From Ligustrum vulgare (Eukaryota; Streptophyta; Magnoliopsida; Lamiales; Oleaceae): DNA of 64,000 nucleotides. Under the pieces are notes generated by a model. It was not told the DNA's origin and did not search any database. It saw only the letters and a program-made list of their open reading frames with translations. A program made the translations under genes and the position numbers. Shown here piece after piece: positions 1 through 11,819 of the stretch; within the stretch, counting starts at the first letter, position 1; every line of letters starts with the position of its first letter. The DNA lies in NCBI GenBank assembly GCA_963555705.1, contig OY743183.1, positions 46,799,466-46,863,465 on the forward strand. The letters are read 5' to 3'.

Positions 1-1404
1 TGTGGTGATTGCTTGCACATGCTCCCTAGGATTTTTAATAGTATTGCTTGGTAAAGTCCCAGGTGCTCGCTCAGACAATTGTTGAGCGATTTGACTGATT
101 TGAGTTTCAAGCTTTTTGATTGATGCAGACTGACTTTGCAAAGATGTTTGATGCATTTCGAACATCTTGTCAGTCTTTTGCATATGTTGCTGAAACATCT
201 CCCCCAAACTAGGCCTTCTATCCGGTTGTTGATTAGACTCATTTTGATTGTTTGACCATTTAAAGTTCGGGTGTTGCTTCCAACCAGGATTGTAGGTGGG
301 GGCATATGGATTGTTTTGCACAAAATTGACTTGCTCATCTGTTGAAATCAACAACATACAATTCTCTGTTGAGTGGTTAGCGCTACAATTCTCACAGATT
401 ACCTGTGATTGAATAGCGTTAACTCCTTGTGATGTAAGCAACAAATCAACCTTTTTTGTCAGCGCAGCTATTTGTGCGTTTGTACCGGTAAGTGCATCTA
501 TATCATGCATTCCAGTAGCTCTCCTTTGTACTACTCTTTCAGATGGGAACATGGTATGTGTTTTTGCAATGAGTTCTACCAGGTCCCAAGCTTGGTTGAC
601 ACTTTTATTTGTGATAGACCCACCAGCTGATGAGTCCACTATTGATTTGTATTGTGGTGACAACCCAGAGTAAAAGTACTGAACTTGAAGGCCTTTGTTA
701 TATCCATGATAAGGGCATTTTCTAAGAAGATCCTTAAATCTACCCCAAGACTCATAAAAGCTCTCACCGTCTAGTTGTTGAAACGTGGATATCTCCAACC
801 TCAGTTTAGCGACCTTAGCAGGTGAGAAATATTTGTTACAAAATTTTCGAGCTAGGTCATCCCATGTGGTTATGCTAAATTCAGGTTCAGAATCAAGCCA
901 CTCCAATGCACTATCTCTTAAAGTGTAAGGAAATAGTCGCAAACGAATGGCATCATCGTTTATGCCTTGAAATTGGAAATTTTGGCACATTCTCCCAAAT
1001 CTTGAAACATGTGCATTGGGGTCCTCGTGTGCCTTTCCAAAAAATTGGAGATTATTACTGAAAAGGTTTATTAAATCTGCTCTCAATTGAAAGTCATTCC
1101 TTCCAAAAGGCGGATATAATATACTAGAACGGTTTGCAGTGGCAACAGGAGTCAAGAATTGACCCATAGGAAGATCTCCTACATTATCATCTTGAACATT
1201 CTGTTGGTTGTTTTGATTGATTTGCAATGCTGCATTTTGACCAGGAGGTAATGCAGCTGCATTCGGGTTTAGTTCAATGTGTTCCAAAGGATTGATTGGA
1301 TTGGCCATTTGGTTCAGATTTTGTTGCTCCCTAAGTCGTCCTCTAAAGAATTGTTCAATTTCAGGTTCGAAAGGTAAAAGATTTCCCCTTTGCGAACGGA
1401 GCAT
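1..1404 (-). CDS. Ty3/gypsy gag polyprotein, Athila-like, partial
   Basis: An open frame of 468 codons starts at ATG 1402-1404 and runs off the left edge without a stop. Retrotransposon Gag packages element RNA into cytoplasmic particles. The central part has the plant Retrotrans_gag pattern: 'LFPYTLRDSALEWL', then 'WDDLARKFCNKYFSPAK' and 'ESFYESWGRFKDLLRKCP'. A zinc knuckle follows, CENC-SANH-STENC (C-x2-C-x3-H-x4-C). The C-terminal part is Gln-rich. The N-terminal ~80 residues are Asn/Gln-rich and low in complexity. The domain order and the tRNA-Asp-like primer site behind it point to the Athila lineage. No stop or frameshift is visible, so the copy may be fairly young. Protease and pol would lie outside the window. 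Confidence 0.85.
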   Translation of the reverse strand, partial: MLRSQRGNLLPFEPEIEQFFRGRLREQQNLNQMANPINPLEHIELNPNAAALPPGQNAALQINQNNQQNVQDDNVGDLPMGQFLTPVATANRSSILYPPFGRNDFQLRADLINLFSNNLQFFGKAHEDPNAHVSRFGRMCQNFQFQGINDDAIRLRLFPYTLRDSALEWLDSEPEFSITTWDDLARKFCNKYFSPAKVAKLRLEISTFQQLDGESFYESWGRFKDLLRKCPYHGYNKGLQVQYFYSGLSPQYKSIVDSSAGGSITNKSVNQAWDLVELIAKTHTMFPSERVVQRRATGMHDIDALTGTNAQIAALTKKVDLLLTSQGVNAIQSQVICENCSANHSTENCMLLISTDEQVNFVQNNPYAPTYNPGWKQHPNFKWSNNQNESNQQPDRRPSLGEMFQQHMQKTDKMFEMHQTSLQSQSASIKKLETQISQIAQQLSERAPGTLPSNTIKNPREHVQAITT

Positions 1405-1416
1405 AAAAGGACAAGA

Positions 1417-1421
<5 letters not shown>

Positions 1422-1451
<30 letters not shown>
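1422..1451. repeat. Poly(T) tract
   Basis: About 30 consecutive T on the plus strand, directly upstream of the gag start when read on the minus strand (poly(A) in the element sense). It is a simple repeat in the element leader. Confidence 0.9.
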
Positions 1452-1452
<1 letters not shown>

Positions 1453-1585
1453 AAAATTTTGAGAATTTTTGATGTTTTTGTTGTTTTTGTTTATTATGAA
1501 TCAAAATGCTAAAAACTAAAGGCAAACTAAATCTAAAAGCTAAGAATGCTAAAAATCAAAATAAATAAATAACAAATTAAAATAG

Positions 1586-1603
1586 TCCCCGGCAACGGCT
1601 CCA
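1586..1603 (-). promoter_or_regulatory. Primer binding site, tRNA-Asp type
   Basis: On the minus strand this reads TGGAGCCGTTGCCGGGGA. It matches the complement of the 3' end of plant tRNA-Asp with one mismatch. It lies six bases inside the LTR, which is the position for priming minus-strand DNA synthesis. This primer choice is typical of Athila elements. Confidence 0.8.
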
Positions 1604-1609
1604 AAAACT

Positions 1610-3567
1610 TGTTGTGTGAAATATCGCAAGTGCACGATATCGCTACAAGTAATAAAAGTGGACTTTTGAGTCCGAGTTGTCGATCCCACGAGGACTATTT
1701 AATTCGCTATAAATTTACTTCGAATATAGAATTCCTAAACGAAAACCAAAACTAACTAAGAAAATAAATTGTAAAATAATAAAAACAAAAACGACAAATA
1801 ATTGGAAATCAATGAAATAAACAAATCAATTAAAATAAACAATAACAAATTAAACTAAAAGCAATTAACGAAAGCAAGAAACAAACGTGGTGGATTTTTA
1901 GCAATTGAATGAATATCGGGACTAACGATTTCGAAATAATGTTCTAACTTAATTTCTCATCTCAAGTTGTTTTCTAAAATTGTATTTGGTCGAATTCACG
2001 CATATATCTAATTTACCTCTCTCGAGTTCAAATTAGACCTATTTAACTAAGTCAACCATGTATCTCTACAGCGGGTCAGAGTTCTCCTTAGCTAAATGCA
2101 TTAAATTTCCTAGGAATTCCTAAGTGACCACATGCAACCACAAATTCATATCTCTATCTTTTTGTTGAAATTGCCGGATTTTATTACGTGATCTAATTGT
2201 TAACTCACCTCTCGGATTATGAAAACAACCATTAATTCATGAATTGGTGATCAAGCAACTCAAGCATTAAACGCAATAATAAAATCAATACATGAAAATA
2301 AAAGCACCAACTTGAGAATTAAAATCAAACAAGAAACATTAAATCTACATCGTCAATCCCGATTAATAATTTAGCTACTCATGTTTGTGGAATAAAAAGC
2401 AATAAATAATAACGTAAATAAAACCCGGAGTTTGAAGAGTTGAAGAATTAACATGTCTTAGCACCACCAAAAATTCAGACGTGCATTGCAATTGCTTCCA
2501 GTCGACAGAAACGTTATTCTTCTTCTTCTTCTTCAAAAATCTGTTTATATCTTCCAATAAGTCACCTCCAAATTCAATTTATATTACAATAATAATCCAT
2601 CCCTCAAGCTGCCTAACTTTTCCACCAGCCGCCACTCTCTTCTTCTTTTATCTATATTCTCTCCACTCAGCTGTGTGTATATATCTTCCTCAAATTATGG
2701 TAGGCGACCAACCCCTAGTGCAAATCTGTTCCCAGTTCAACGACACTTCTGTCCTAAAAATAACTCACGGCAGCTCTCTTTTTTTTTTTTTTCACCAGCT
2801 GCGCCTCTTTCGTTTTTTTTCTGCCGAGTTCTTCCTCTCCAGCAATATGTATATATATTCTCCAACCTCTCTCTTCTAATTCCCCCAGCAAAAAGTCTGC
2901 CACTCCTTAATTCCCAACCTACTTTCAAGAATTCCCTTCCAGCAATACCTCTCTCCTCTGGTTGTTTAACCTCACGCTGCGCCCCTCTTTTTCCTCCGTT
3001 TTTTTTTTTGTTACACAGCAATTCAAAGCCTTAATTTGCACTAGCCGACCAACCACAATGTGACCTTAATCTTGTCCCCCAAAAAGTCACCAATTTTTGT
3101 GTATGGATATGTTTTGTCTCTTGACTCATTCACACTCGGCCAACCACAATACAATTCCAGCCGTTTCAATTTTTTCTCCAAGCTGCTGCCTCTCTCACGG
3201 CCTCTCTGTCTATCTCTCTCGGCTGCCCTCCTGGCTGCAATGTGTGTGTATATATATATATACACAATTCAACCCTAAGCCCAAATAAAATAAATTATCC
3301 TTTAAGCATTTCAATTCTTTTAAATAAACTAAGTTGGTCCTTGAGTCTTCAATTGTGCAATTAAGTCCTTGAGTTTCAAAACGTCTTCAATTAACTCCAC
3401 TTTTCATCCAATTATTATGTATTTGCTTCAATTCCTTACTTTTCTTGATTTTGAGATAAAATCTGAAATAATGACAAATAAACACAAATTAAGTAGAATT
3501 TATTCGAGAAAAGCAATATAATATCCTAATTTCGACAGATAAATAAGTGTATAAAATACACTTATCA
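1610..3567 (-). repeat. 5' LTR of the Athila-like element
   Basis: The LTR is bounded by TG at 1610 and CA at 3567 on the plus strand. The minus-strand start is TGATAAGTGTATTTTATACA, which contains the palindrome AAGTGTATAAAATACACTT. The right half (2500-3250) is pyrimidine-rich, as in plant LTR leaders, and holds several short open frames that look spurious. The partner 3' LTR lies outside the window, so its length (1958 bp) and ends are inferred from the TG/CA ends and the adjacent primer site only. Confidence 0.75.
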
Positions 3568-4189
3568 ATCGTCATAAGTTATTTTGCAATAATCTGAAGT
3601 ATGTCATTTGCAACAACATACACATCTGAAAATAATGCAATCTTCTTTCTAAATGCCCCCTAACCTACTCTAAGAACATCATAGATACTCACTTCAAATA
3701 AAAAAGAAAATTCAAGTATTAACTATCATGGGAACCACATAAGCTAATTCAAATATAATCATCCCAATTGAAAGCCTCCTCATGATGTAACCCAGTAAAT
3801 TATCATGATTAAAAATAAATCTCATGAAAATAAAAATAAATTCATTCAGTAGAGATAAACATTAAAGGCACTGCACGACTCATTGAACTTCGGATCTCGC
3901 CAGTCGGTCTAAGAGGGAATTAATTATAATTTATAACTCACAAGAAAAGATATGGGAAGGCAACTATAAGGCTTCATATTTCAAAAAAACACGTATCATC
4001 CAGAGCGTCGCTTTTGCACCCAAAAAGTCGATTTATCTCCAAGCTTTTCCCAAAAAAGAAAAGAAAAGAAAAAAAAAAAACCTAGAAAAGAGGCTAGGGT
4101 TTGAGAGAGAGGAAGTGATGTTTTTATACTCAAATTTTTCGAGCATAAAAATACCCAAAAAGTCAAACCAAGCATGGGCTAACGCAAAG
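3568..4189. other. AT-rich stretch without recognised feature
   Basis: No coding signal or repeat boundary was recognised between the Athila LTR edge and the hAT element at 4190. A short A/G-rich run lies near 4050-4110. Confidence 0.5.
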
Positions 4190-4931
4190 TAGCAGGGTTG
4201 GAAAAACAAACTGTGAAAATTGAAACACGTAGGGCAGAATAGCCCCGCATAAATGGGGCAGTGGGCAAATTCGGGGCAAGAAAAATCTAACCTGATCTAG
4301 GCGGGGGGGGGGGGGGATGATTTTCCAGCGTTCCAATACGCCCCGCCCGTTCTCCATTTTCTTGAAAAAAAATGAGGTAGGCTTTAAGGTAAAATTTATG
4401 TCTCTGAAATTTTTCATCGACCAAGTGATGTAGAGGTAACTCAATTCATGGTTGGTCTTATGTGTTTATTGGGACATAACTTAAAATCTAAAGTGCATAA
4501 TTCTTCTTTCATCTTCATGCTTGTTTAGTTGATTATATGTTCTGAAATTTAGATGTCACTTTATTGAGAGTGAGCCATTTCTATTTGTCCAAATTCATAC
4601 CAATATAGGGACAGTTTTTGTGTGTGTATTCTTGAAACCAGTGAGTCTTTTCAATTTGTCCAGTTGCATACCAAAATGGGGACAATTTTTGTGTGTGCGC
4701 GCAAGATTTTGTTTTTATGTAGTAAGAAATAGTTTAATTTATGAAACTCAACATGTCTCACTCCGCTCTGTTTATATAAATGGTTCACTAAATGGGGCAA
4801 TTTGTAGCCTCACAATGCCCCACACCCCGACCCACATTAAAGCGGGGCGTGGGCGAATCCAGGGTAAAAAAAATTCGAGAAGGGGAAGGGCGTGGGTCAT
4901 GCCACCCCGCCCCGCCCCGTTGCCATCTCTA
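4190..4931. mobile_element. Non-autonomous hAT-type element
   Basis: The right end reads CCGTTGCCATCTCTA and the left end TAGCAGGGTTGG, an imperfect terminal inverted repeat. The flanks CGCAAAG (4183-4189) and CGCAAAAG (4932-4939) form a target duplication differing by one base. Subterminal regions are loaded with CCCCGCCC/GGGGCGGG motifs, the habit of this family, and a run of 14 G lies at 4303-4316. There is no transposase frame. The element belongs with those at 5056, 11820 and 22963. Confidence 0.6.
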
Positions 4932-5055
4932 CGCAAAAGATTAAAAAAAAAAAAAAGGGAACTAGGTCGGGAAAAGGCCCACACGACCACGTGGGCTTAA
5001 AGTCTGCCACCACGTGGCTGGAAGAAATGGAACACTGGTCCATTAAGGTTGCATG

Positions 5056-5690
5056 TAGGGATGGTAATAATACCCACAGACTCGATACCCGTTGGAGACC
5101 CAACATAAATGGTCAGGGATTACACGACTAAACGGGTTCGTGGGTAGGGTATGGAGGTAAATTTTAAAACTCAATATATGTATGGGTTAGGTGTGGGTTT
5201 TACTACAATACTCATACCCGACCCGCATACCCATTAATTTCCTTAAAAAATTATAAAATTTAAAACAAAAGTGATTGTGTAAAAAAAATAATGAATAAAT
5301 TAAAAATAAAACCCAAATATCTATTGAGATTGTTAACATCTAAACCTTAATATGTTTAAATTATTGAATTTGTTAACGTCTAAAAAAATTGTTCAAATTC
5401 GCTTGTTTAGTTTCAACATATAACAAGCTTTTTTCAAGCCAAATTCAAGTGAAGTCCAACATTTAACTGATTCAATTTAATCAGAAACACCTATAACCTA
5501 TTTACAGCCTAAAAAAATAAGAAAAAAATAAATAATTAGTAATGAGTTTCAAATGAGTATAGAAGCAAACCCGACTTCAACCAATACTCGACCCACAATT
5601 CTCAAATGGGTATATGGATAGGGTATGGAAGTTGTAAATCTTTAGTGGGTAGTGTATGTGTTTGGCGAACCCTACTCATTGTCATCTCTA
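5056..5690. mobile_element. Non-autonomous hAT-type element with 8-bp TSD
   Basis: The terminal inverted repeats are TAGGGATGGTAAT on the left and ATTGTCATCTCTA on the right. The flanking 8-mers GTTGCATG (5048-5055) and GTTGCACG (5691-5698) differ at one base. Subterminal ACCCG/GGGTA repeats occur at both ends around an AT-rich core. No open frame encodes a transposase, so the element depends on an enzyme supplied from elsewhere. Confidence 0.8.
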
Positions 5691-5729
5691 GTTGCACGTG
5701 GTGACCAAACGGACTTGAGCCTAGGCTGT

Positions 5730-6072
5730 CCAATCTCCCTTTAGGTCCCTCTTCATCTAATCTTCCTCAATTTAATTATCACATTTTGATTTTCATTACA
5801 AATGTATCCTGAAATATTTGCACTCTAAGTCCTCCATCATTTTAAGATGTTGCAATTAAGTCCTCGGACTTTTGATTTCTTTCAATTAGGTTCTTGGACA
5901 TCAAATTTGGTCTTCTTTTAACTCAATTTCTTTTCAATCTTGTCCATTTTTTTCAATTGAGTTTCTACCTAAATGTACAAAATAAATACAATTTATAAGT
6001 AGAAATTCACTTAATTTGTCAATTAAAATATCAATTTATTTATTAAAATAAGTGTGTGTAGCATACTTATCA
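5730..6072 (-). repeat. Fragment of a second Athila-type LTR
   Basis: The end at 6072, read on minus, is TGATAAGTATGCTACACACA. It matches the start of the 1610-3567 LTR, and the adjoining ~300 bp keep the same order of 'taagtcct...ggac' and 'caattaagtc' motifs. Only the U3 end remains. It is clearly older and more diverged than the first copy. Confidence 0.55.
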
Positions 6073-7684
6073 TGTGTCTCATGAACACGGTGAAATAAAT
6101 ATCATCACAAATAACAAAGAATTTTCTATGTCATACTGGAACCAACTCCAAATGCCTCCCTTCCGTCACAATCACATTGACTATCGACAACAGACAAATG
6201 TTTTTCTATTGTGATATATAAAACGATAAATATATTGACACCACAATTTTTGTTAACAATATCACATATTAATTACAATGAAGATCCCTAATTTCTCCTT
6301 ATTTTTACATTTACGCCGTCAAGTTTTTTTTTTATCATCAACTATTTATTAATTTTCACTTCTTGTCTTTAAAGACGATTTTCGTTCAAAATATTTGTTA
6401 CGATGTCGAAATATACTTATTTATTTCTCATACTTTTAAATAATCAAAGATAAATAACAATATAAAAGTTAAATTAAACAAAATATTTGCACATTTTTCT
6501 AATACAAATTAGCAGAATATTTGAATAGAAATTCTGATTAGAAACAAAATATTTTAATTAATTGAATGTTATAAATAATAATGTGATTATAAAAAAGCTA
6601 AGGACATAAAAGCAAAAGTAAACAAACACTGAAAATCATTCTTGCAATTAATTAATTGTAGTGTAGATATAAAAAAAATGTTGTGTGAATATAATTACCC
6701 TATATAAAATGGTGGTTATATGAGAATATGGAAGAATTTATCAATCCATTGAAACACAATTTATTCTTTCCTTATTTTTACAGGTGTCAAAATGATGGAT
6801 AAAGTAATCACCCGGTTATTTTTTAAGGAATGAATATGAATCATTAAAAATCTTGAATTATTATATGACTTCGGAAGATTTTCTCAATTTTGATATTTAT
6901 GAAAGTATGATTTTAAAGTGTAGTAATTACATTTTTTTTTTTAATTTCTTTTTAATTGACTTAATGGACTTCGTTGACGTCGAGATCTGACTAGAATCCA
7001 GGATTCCATGTCAAAAACATGTATGATGTGGCAATTTATTCTCGTGTGAAGCTTGTTTAAATTTTATTTCCTCTATTGGCTGGTTGCTAGTTATTAGTTA
7101 ATGTAAGAGCTGGAGCTTAGATCATGAAAGATCTGGAAACGAGTTCGTGTATGAACTGAAGGTCGAGTCATGGATGAACTGAAGATCAGCTTGTAACTAA
7201 AGTTAGAGAATTTTTTAGTATAGCATTAATTAATTGCCAAAGGTTCATATATCTTAAATATCCGTTCACATCCACTATTTATAGAACTAATATTATTCAT
7301 CACTACTATCCATTAAAATATGACACAAACTCATTGATTTGGTACAAAAGTGCGTGTTAAAGTAAAAAAAAAAAAAAAAACAAACGCACATTTGCACCAA
7401 TCAATGAGTTTTTATCACATCCTACCGTGACTCAAACTCAACGGAGATGAATGAATGAATTAATATTAAGTAATTCTAAGGTGACATTTTTAAGTGAAAT
7501 TATGATCGTAAATTTTTTTTATTTTCCCTTCAAAATGTGTTTGTGCTTTGTTATCCATATTAACTTATACATACTGTAAATTTGCAATACGTAAAGTGAG
7601 TTAAAAAAAGGCACCCTAAATGTATTGTGTAAACTTCTCATTTATTCAATATTTATCATGTTTCAACGAATATTTGATTCTGTA
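6073..7684. other. AT-rich intergenic stretch
   Basis: No coding region was recognised. The only structured feature is the inverted repeat at 7321-7417. Confidence 0.5.
7321..7417. repeat. Short foldback repeat
   Basis: The left arm ACTCATTGATTTGGTACAAA continues to GTGCGTGTT. The right arm AACGCAC...CACCAATCAATGAGT is its near-complement. The arms are about 30 bp, separated by an A-rich loop. It is MITE-like, but no clear target duplication was found. Confidence 0.5.
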
Positions 7685-7689
7685 CTTCC

Positions 7690-7852
7690 TGTTATTAAAT
7701 AGAGAGAAGAAAATAAAGAGTCAAATAAACTTGTGTTTTATTAAGAATCAGAGCTCCATATATATAGGGGAAGAAATGAATACACAAAGTAATTATTCCT
7801 AGGGTTACAAGGGTATGAATGTCATTCACTAAATAGTATAATATTTATAACA
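7690..7852 (-). repeat. 3' LTR of copia A
   Basis: A 163-bp LTR with TGTTAT...ATAACA ends. In the element sense it is preceded by the polypurine tract TTCAAGAGGGAG (complement of 7853-7864). It carries TATATATA near its middle. Confidence 0.88.
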
Positions 7853-7879
7853 CTCCCTCTTGAATAACATATTAAAAAA

Positions 7880-8062
7880 TATCTGCCTCGTTAAAACCTT
7901 GTTTGATAAAAACCCAATGGGAAAAAAAATCAAACGAAGAAAAAAGAGTACAGTTATTTTGGAGTATCACAATAGATGCTGTCTCGTTAAAACCTTACCA
8001 AGAAAACCCAGTGAGACAAAACTTAGGTGAAGGAAAAAGAGTACAGCTAATCCCCCTGATAC
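7880..8062 (-). repeat. Two tandem ~80-bp repeats near the 3' end of copia A
   Basis: Units at about 7883-7960 and 7980-8062 share 'ctcgttaaaacctt', a run around 'aaaacccaatggga' and 'gaaaaagagtacag'. The same unit occurs four times in copia B (32458-33072), so it is a family feature of the region between pol and the polypurine tract. Confidence 0.7.
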
Positions 8063-8065
8063 TGA

Positions 8066-11000
8066 TCATTGTAAACATTTGAGTCGACGCATTCCAATCT
8101 CATGAACCAATTTCTTGAATGTAGATGTTGGCAATGCCTTTGTAAATAAATCAGCTGAGCGAATTTGTTGAATATCGATATCCCCAGTTTTCTGAAGCTC
8201 ATGCGTGTAGAAGAACTTTGGAGAGATATGCTTCGTTTGTCTCCTTTGATGAAGCCTCCTTTGAGTTGTGCAATACAAACTGCGTTGTCTTAATACAAAA
8301 TTGTTGGACTGTATCTAGTTGAAGTTAATCTGTATGATGCTTCGATATGATGGATCATGTTCCTCAACCATATACATTCTCAACTTGCCTCATAGATTGC
8401 AATAATTTCTGAATGATTTGAGGATGTTGCTGTCAAGGTTTGCTTCACGGATCTCCATGATATAGTTGTTCCTCCACGTGTAAACACATATCCTATTTGC
8501 GATTTCGCTTTATGTGGATCAGAGAGATAACCTGCATCTGCATATCCCACTAAAGAAGATCTCAATTTTTGAGAATAAAATAATCTCATATCAATAGTAC
8601 CCTTTAGGTATCGAAAAATGTGTTTAACATCATTCCAATATCTTTGAGTTGATGTAGAGTTATATCTTGCAAGGAGATTTACAGAAAAAACTATATCGGG
8701 GTGAGTACAATTTGCAATAAATGTTAGCGCTCCAATTGCACTAAGATATGGTACTTCAGGACCAAGAATTTTTTCTCCATCCACAGGTGGACGAAATGGA
8801 TTTGTTTTCATATCAAGTGATCGAACAACCATAGGGGTTGCCAATGGAAGTGCTCTATCCATATAAAAATGATTGAAGACTTTTTCTGTATAAGAAGATT
8901 GATGAACAAATAATCTTTCTGGGAAATGTTCAATTTGTAACCCAAGACAAAACTTCGTTTTTCCCAAATCTTTCATCTCAAATCATTATTTAAATAATCT
9001 GCAATTTTATTGAGCTCTTCAAGAGTTCCAATCAGATTTAAATCATCCACATATACTATAATAATCGTGAATCCACTATTGGTTTTCTTTATAAAAACAC
9101 ACGGGCAAATGCCATCATTTTTATAACCCTTCTTCAAAAAATATTCACTAAGGCGATTATACCACATGCGTCCGGATTGTTTCAGTCCATATAATGATCT
9201 TTGCAATTTAATAGAGAACATAGTTCTCGGGCATGTATTATTTGCTTCTAGAATTTTGAGTCCTTCAGGAACTTTCATGTATAAGTCACTATCAAGTGAA
9301 CCATATAGATAAGCAGTTACTACATCCATAAGGCGTATATCAAGCCTTTGTGACACAGTCAAACTAATTAAGAATCTAAAAGTGATAGTGTCCATTACGG
9401 GAGAATACGTTTCCTCATAATCAATTCATGGTCTTTGAGAGAAACCTTGAGCTACAAGTCGAGCTTTGTATCTTGTAACCTCATTATTTTCATTCATTTT
9501 CCTTAAAAAGACCCATTTGTATCCTATAGGGATTACATTTTCAGGTGTTCGAACTACAGTTCCGAATACTTTTCATTTCTCTAAGGAATTTAACTCAACC
9601 TGTATAGCTTCTTTTCATTTTGGCCAATCATTTCATATGCTGACGGTCTTTGACAGACGGTGGTTCAGGATCCTCATCTTTCATTATTTCAAGAGCCACA
9701 TTAAAGACGAAAATGTCATCTATGACAATGGTATTTCTTTCCCATAATTTATTAGATATTAAATAATTTATTGAAATCTCATTATTTTTGGATACTTGTG
9801 GTTCTGCAGGAACCATATTCTCAATATCTGATTGGTCCTTATTCTCAATATCCGATTGATCAATCATTTCAAATACTACTTCTTCTGAAGTTTTTGGTTG
9901 GTTTTTCTCTTGTACTTTTCTTTTTCGAGTTACAGAGTCTTTAGCACCAACTGGTCGACCACGCTTCTGGCGTATTTGAGATTCATTTGCTGCAGCAGAT
10001 TGTCCTTTAGGGACATCAATTTGTGCAGGAATATTTTCTATTGGTATATGTGACTTTGTCACTTTTCTTGTGTCAACAAATACATCCGGTAATTAATTTG
10101 CAACTCTTTGCAACTGAATGATTTTTCCAACCTCTTGCTCACATTGATTGATGCGGGAATCAAAGTGAGACGGAGTTATTTCATTCCACGAAATTTTACC
10201 TTGATTTTCAAGATATAGTTTTGTTCCTCCCAAGGTTGGGAAAGTCATTTCGTCAAAATGACAATCTGCAAAACGTGCAGTGAATAGATCGTCAATTAAA
10301 GGTTCAAGATACCTTATTATTAATGGCAAATCAAAACCAACATAAATTCCAAGTCTTCGTTGGGGACCCATTTTGGTACATTTTGGAGGTGAAATTGGGA
10401 CTTGGACGGCACAACAAAAAACTCGTAAGTGAGAAATATTAGGTTCATGACCAATTGCAAGTTGCAAAGGAGAATATTGATAATACGCAGTTGGTCTTAA
10501 ACCAATGATGCAGCATGTAATATGGCATGACTCCAAACAGAAGTTGGAAGTTTTGTTTTCATGAGTAATGGTCTAGCAATTAATTGTAGACATTTGATAA
10601 ACGACTCAGCTAATCCATTTTGTTCATGGACATGAGCAACTGAATGTTCAACCTCAATTCCAATTGACATACAATAATCATTGAATGTCTGTGATCTAAA
10701 CTCACCAGCATTATCAAAACAAATTTTTTTGATTGAGTAATCAGGGAATTGAGCTCGTAATTTTATAATTTGAGCAAGTAGTCTAGCAAAGGCTACATTC
10801 CTAGTGGAAAGTAGGCAAACATGGGACCATCTAGTAGATGAATCAATTAAAACCATAAAATATCGAAATGGTCCACATGATGGGTGTATTGGTCCACATA
10901 TATCTCCATGAATTCTTTCCAAGAAAGGTGGAGATTCAATATTGACTTTTGTAGTCGAAGGTCTAATAACCAACTTGTCTTGCGAACAAGCAGTACATGG

Positions 11001-11552
11001 ATAATCATTAGGTAAAAGAATCTTCTGGTTCTTTAGAGGATGTCCATATGAGTTGTTAATTATTCGGCACATCATTGTTGTTCCTGGATGTCCAAGTCTA
11101 TCGTGCCAAAGTATAAAACTTTTTGGATCAACGAACTTCAGGCTCGTGATAATATTTGATTCGATTATCTTTATAGATGTACAATACATGCCACAAAGGA
11201 GTACCAGAAGTTTTTCTTTTATCTACTTATGGCCAGATATAAAAAAAGTTATGCAAAGATATTCTACATTTTTTTCACGCATCGTCTCAATGTGATATCC
11301 ATTGCAGCGAATATCTTTAAAACTAAGCAAATTTTTTCTGGATTTGCTAGAATAAAGTGCATCGTCAATATATAATTTTGTATTATTTGATAAAACAATA
11401 CAAGTTCTTCCGGAGCCTTCAACGATTTTTGTTGCACCTGATATTGTATTAACATTATTCTCTGATAATGTTAAGTTCAAGAAATATTTTTTCTCTTGAA
11501 GAATAGTATGTGTAGTTGCACTATCGACTAAACAGATATTCTGACCATTCAT
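8066..11552 (-). pseudogene. Copia pol polyprotein, broken
   Basis: The domains run in copia order on the minus strand. The protease part is 11552-11223, with 'CLVDSATTH' in place of the usual DSGAT active site. The GAG-pre-integrase finger and integrase core are at 11189-10497, with 'WHDRLGHPG', CTAC, 'HGDICGP', 'FDNAGEF' and 'NGLAE'. The integrase C-terminal part is 10536-10093 and a linker 10062-9628. Reverse transcriptase is 9395-8973, with 'YGLKQSGRMWY' and 'YVDDLN'. RNase H is 8976-8380, with 'GYADAGYLSD', and the terminal tail is 8278-8066. Stops or frameshifts separate these blocks, so no full product can be made. There is no gag upstream. Confidence 0.88.
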
Positions 11553-11580
11553 CCTTCTGACTAATATTTTGAGAAAAATC

Positions 11581-11592
11581 GTGCTGATAACG
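11581..11592 (-). promoter_or_regulatory. Primer-site motif of copia A
   Basis: The sequence directly after the 5' LTR reads CGTTATCAGCAC on the minus strand. The same motif stands in the same place in copia B (46919-46930). It resembles an initiator-tRNA-Met primer site (TGGTATCAGAGC) with mismatches. Confidence 0.6.
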
Positions 11593-11754
11593 TGTTATGA
11601 AATAGAGAGAAGAAAATAAAGAGTCAAATAAACTTGTATTTTATTAAGAACCAGATCCCCATATATATAGGGAAAGAAATGGATACACAAAGTAATTATT
11701 CCTAGGGTTACAGGAGTATAATGTCATTCACTAAATAGTATAATATTTATAACA
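11593..11754 (-). repeat. 5' LTR of copia A
   Basis: A 162-bp LTR, about 94-95% identical by eye to 7690-7852, with TGTTAT/ATAACA ends. In the element sense it is followed by the primer-site motif. Confidence 0.88.
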
Positions 11755-11819
11755 CTTCCAAATATTTTTGAATTTTACGAATTTTTGACATGTGCTTCTT
11801 CCGTTGAACCAGAAGCGGA

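Larger units (their letters stand above)
7690..11754 (-). mobile_element. Ty1/copia retrotransposon A, gag-less
   Basis: A complete element bounded by LTRs at 7690-7852 and 11593-11754, with 5-bp target duplications CTTCC at 7685-7689 and 11755-11759. It reads on the minus strand. The LTRs show about nine differences in 163 bp, so the insertion is not recent. The interior starts directly with the protease domain about 40 bp after the LTR. The whole gag region is missing and the pol frame is broken several times. Confidence 0.9.

Noticed and set aside
2481..3288. Overlapping short frames in the Athila LTR
   Set aside because: Pyrimidine-rich leader sequence read in several frames. No homology motif, and all inside a retrotransposon LTR.
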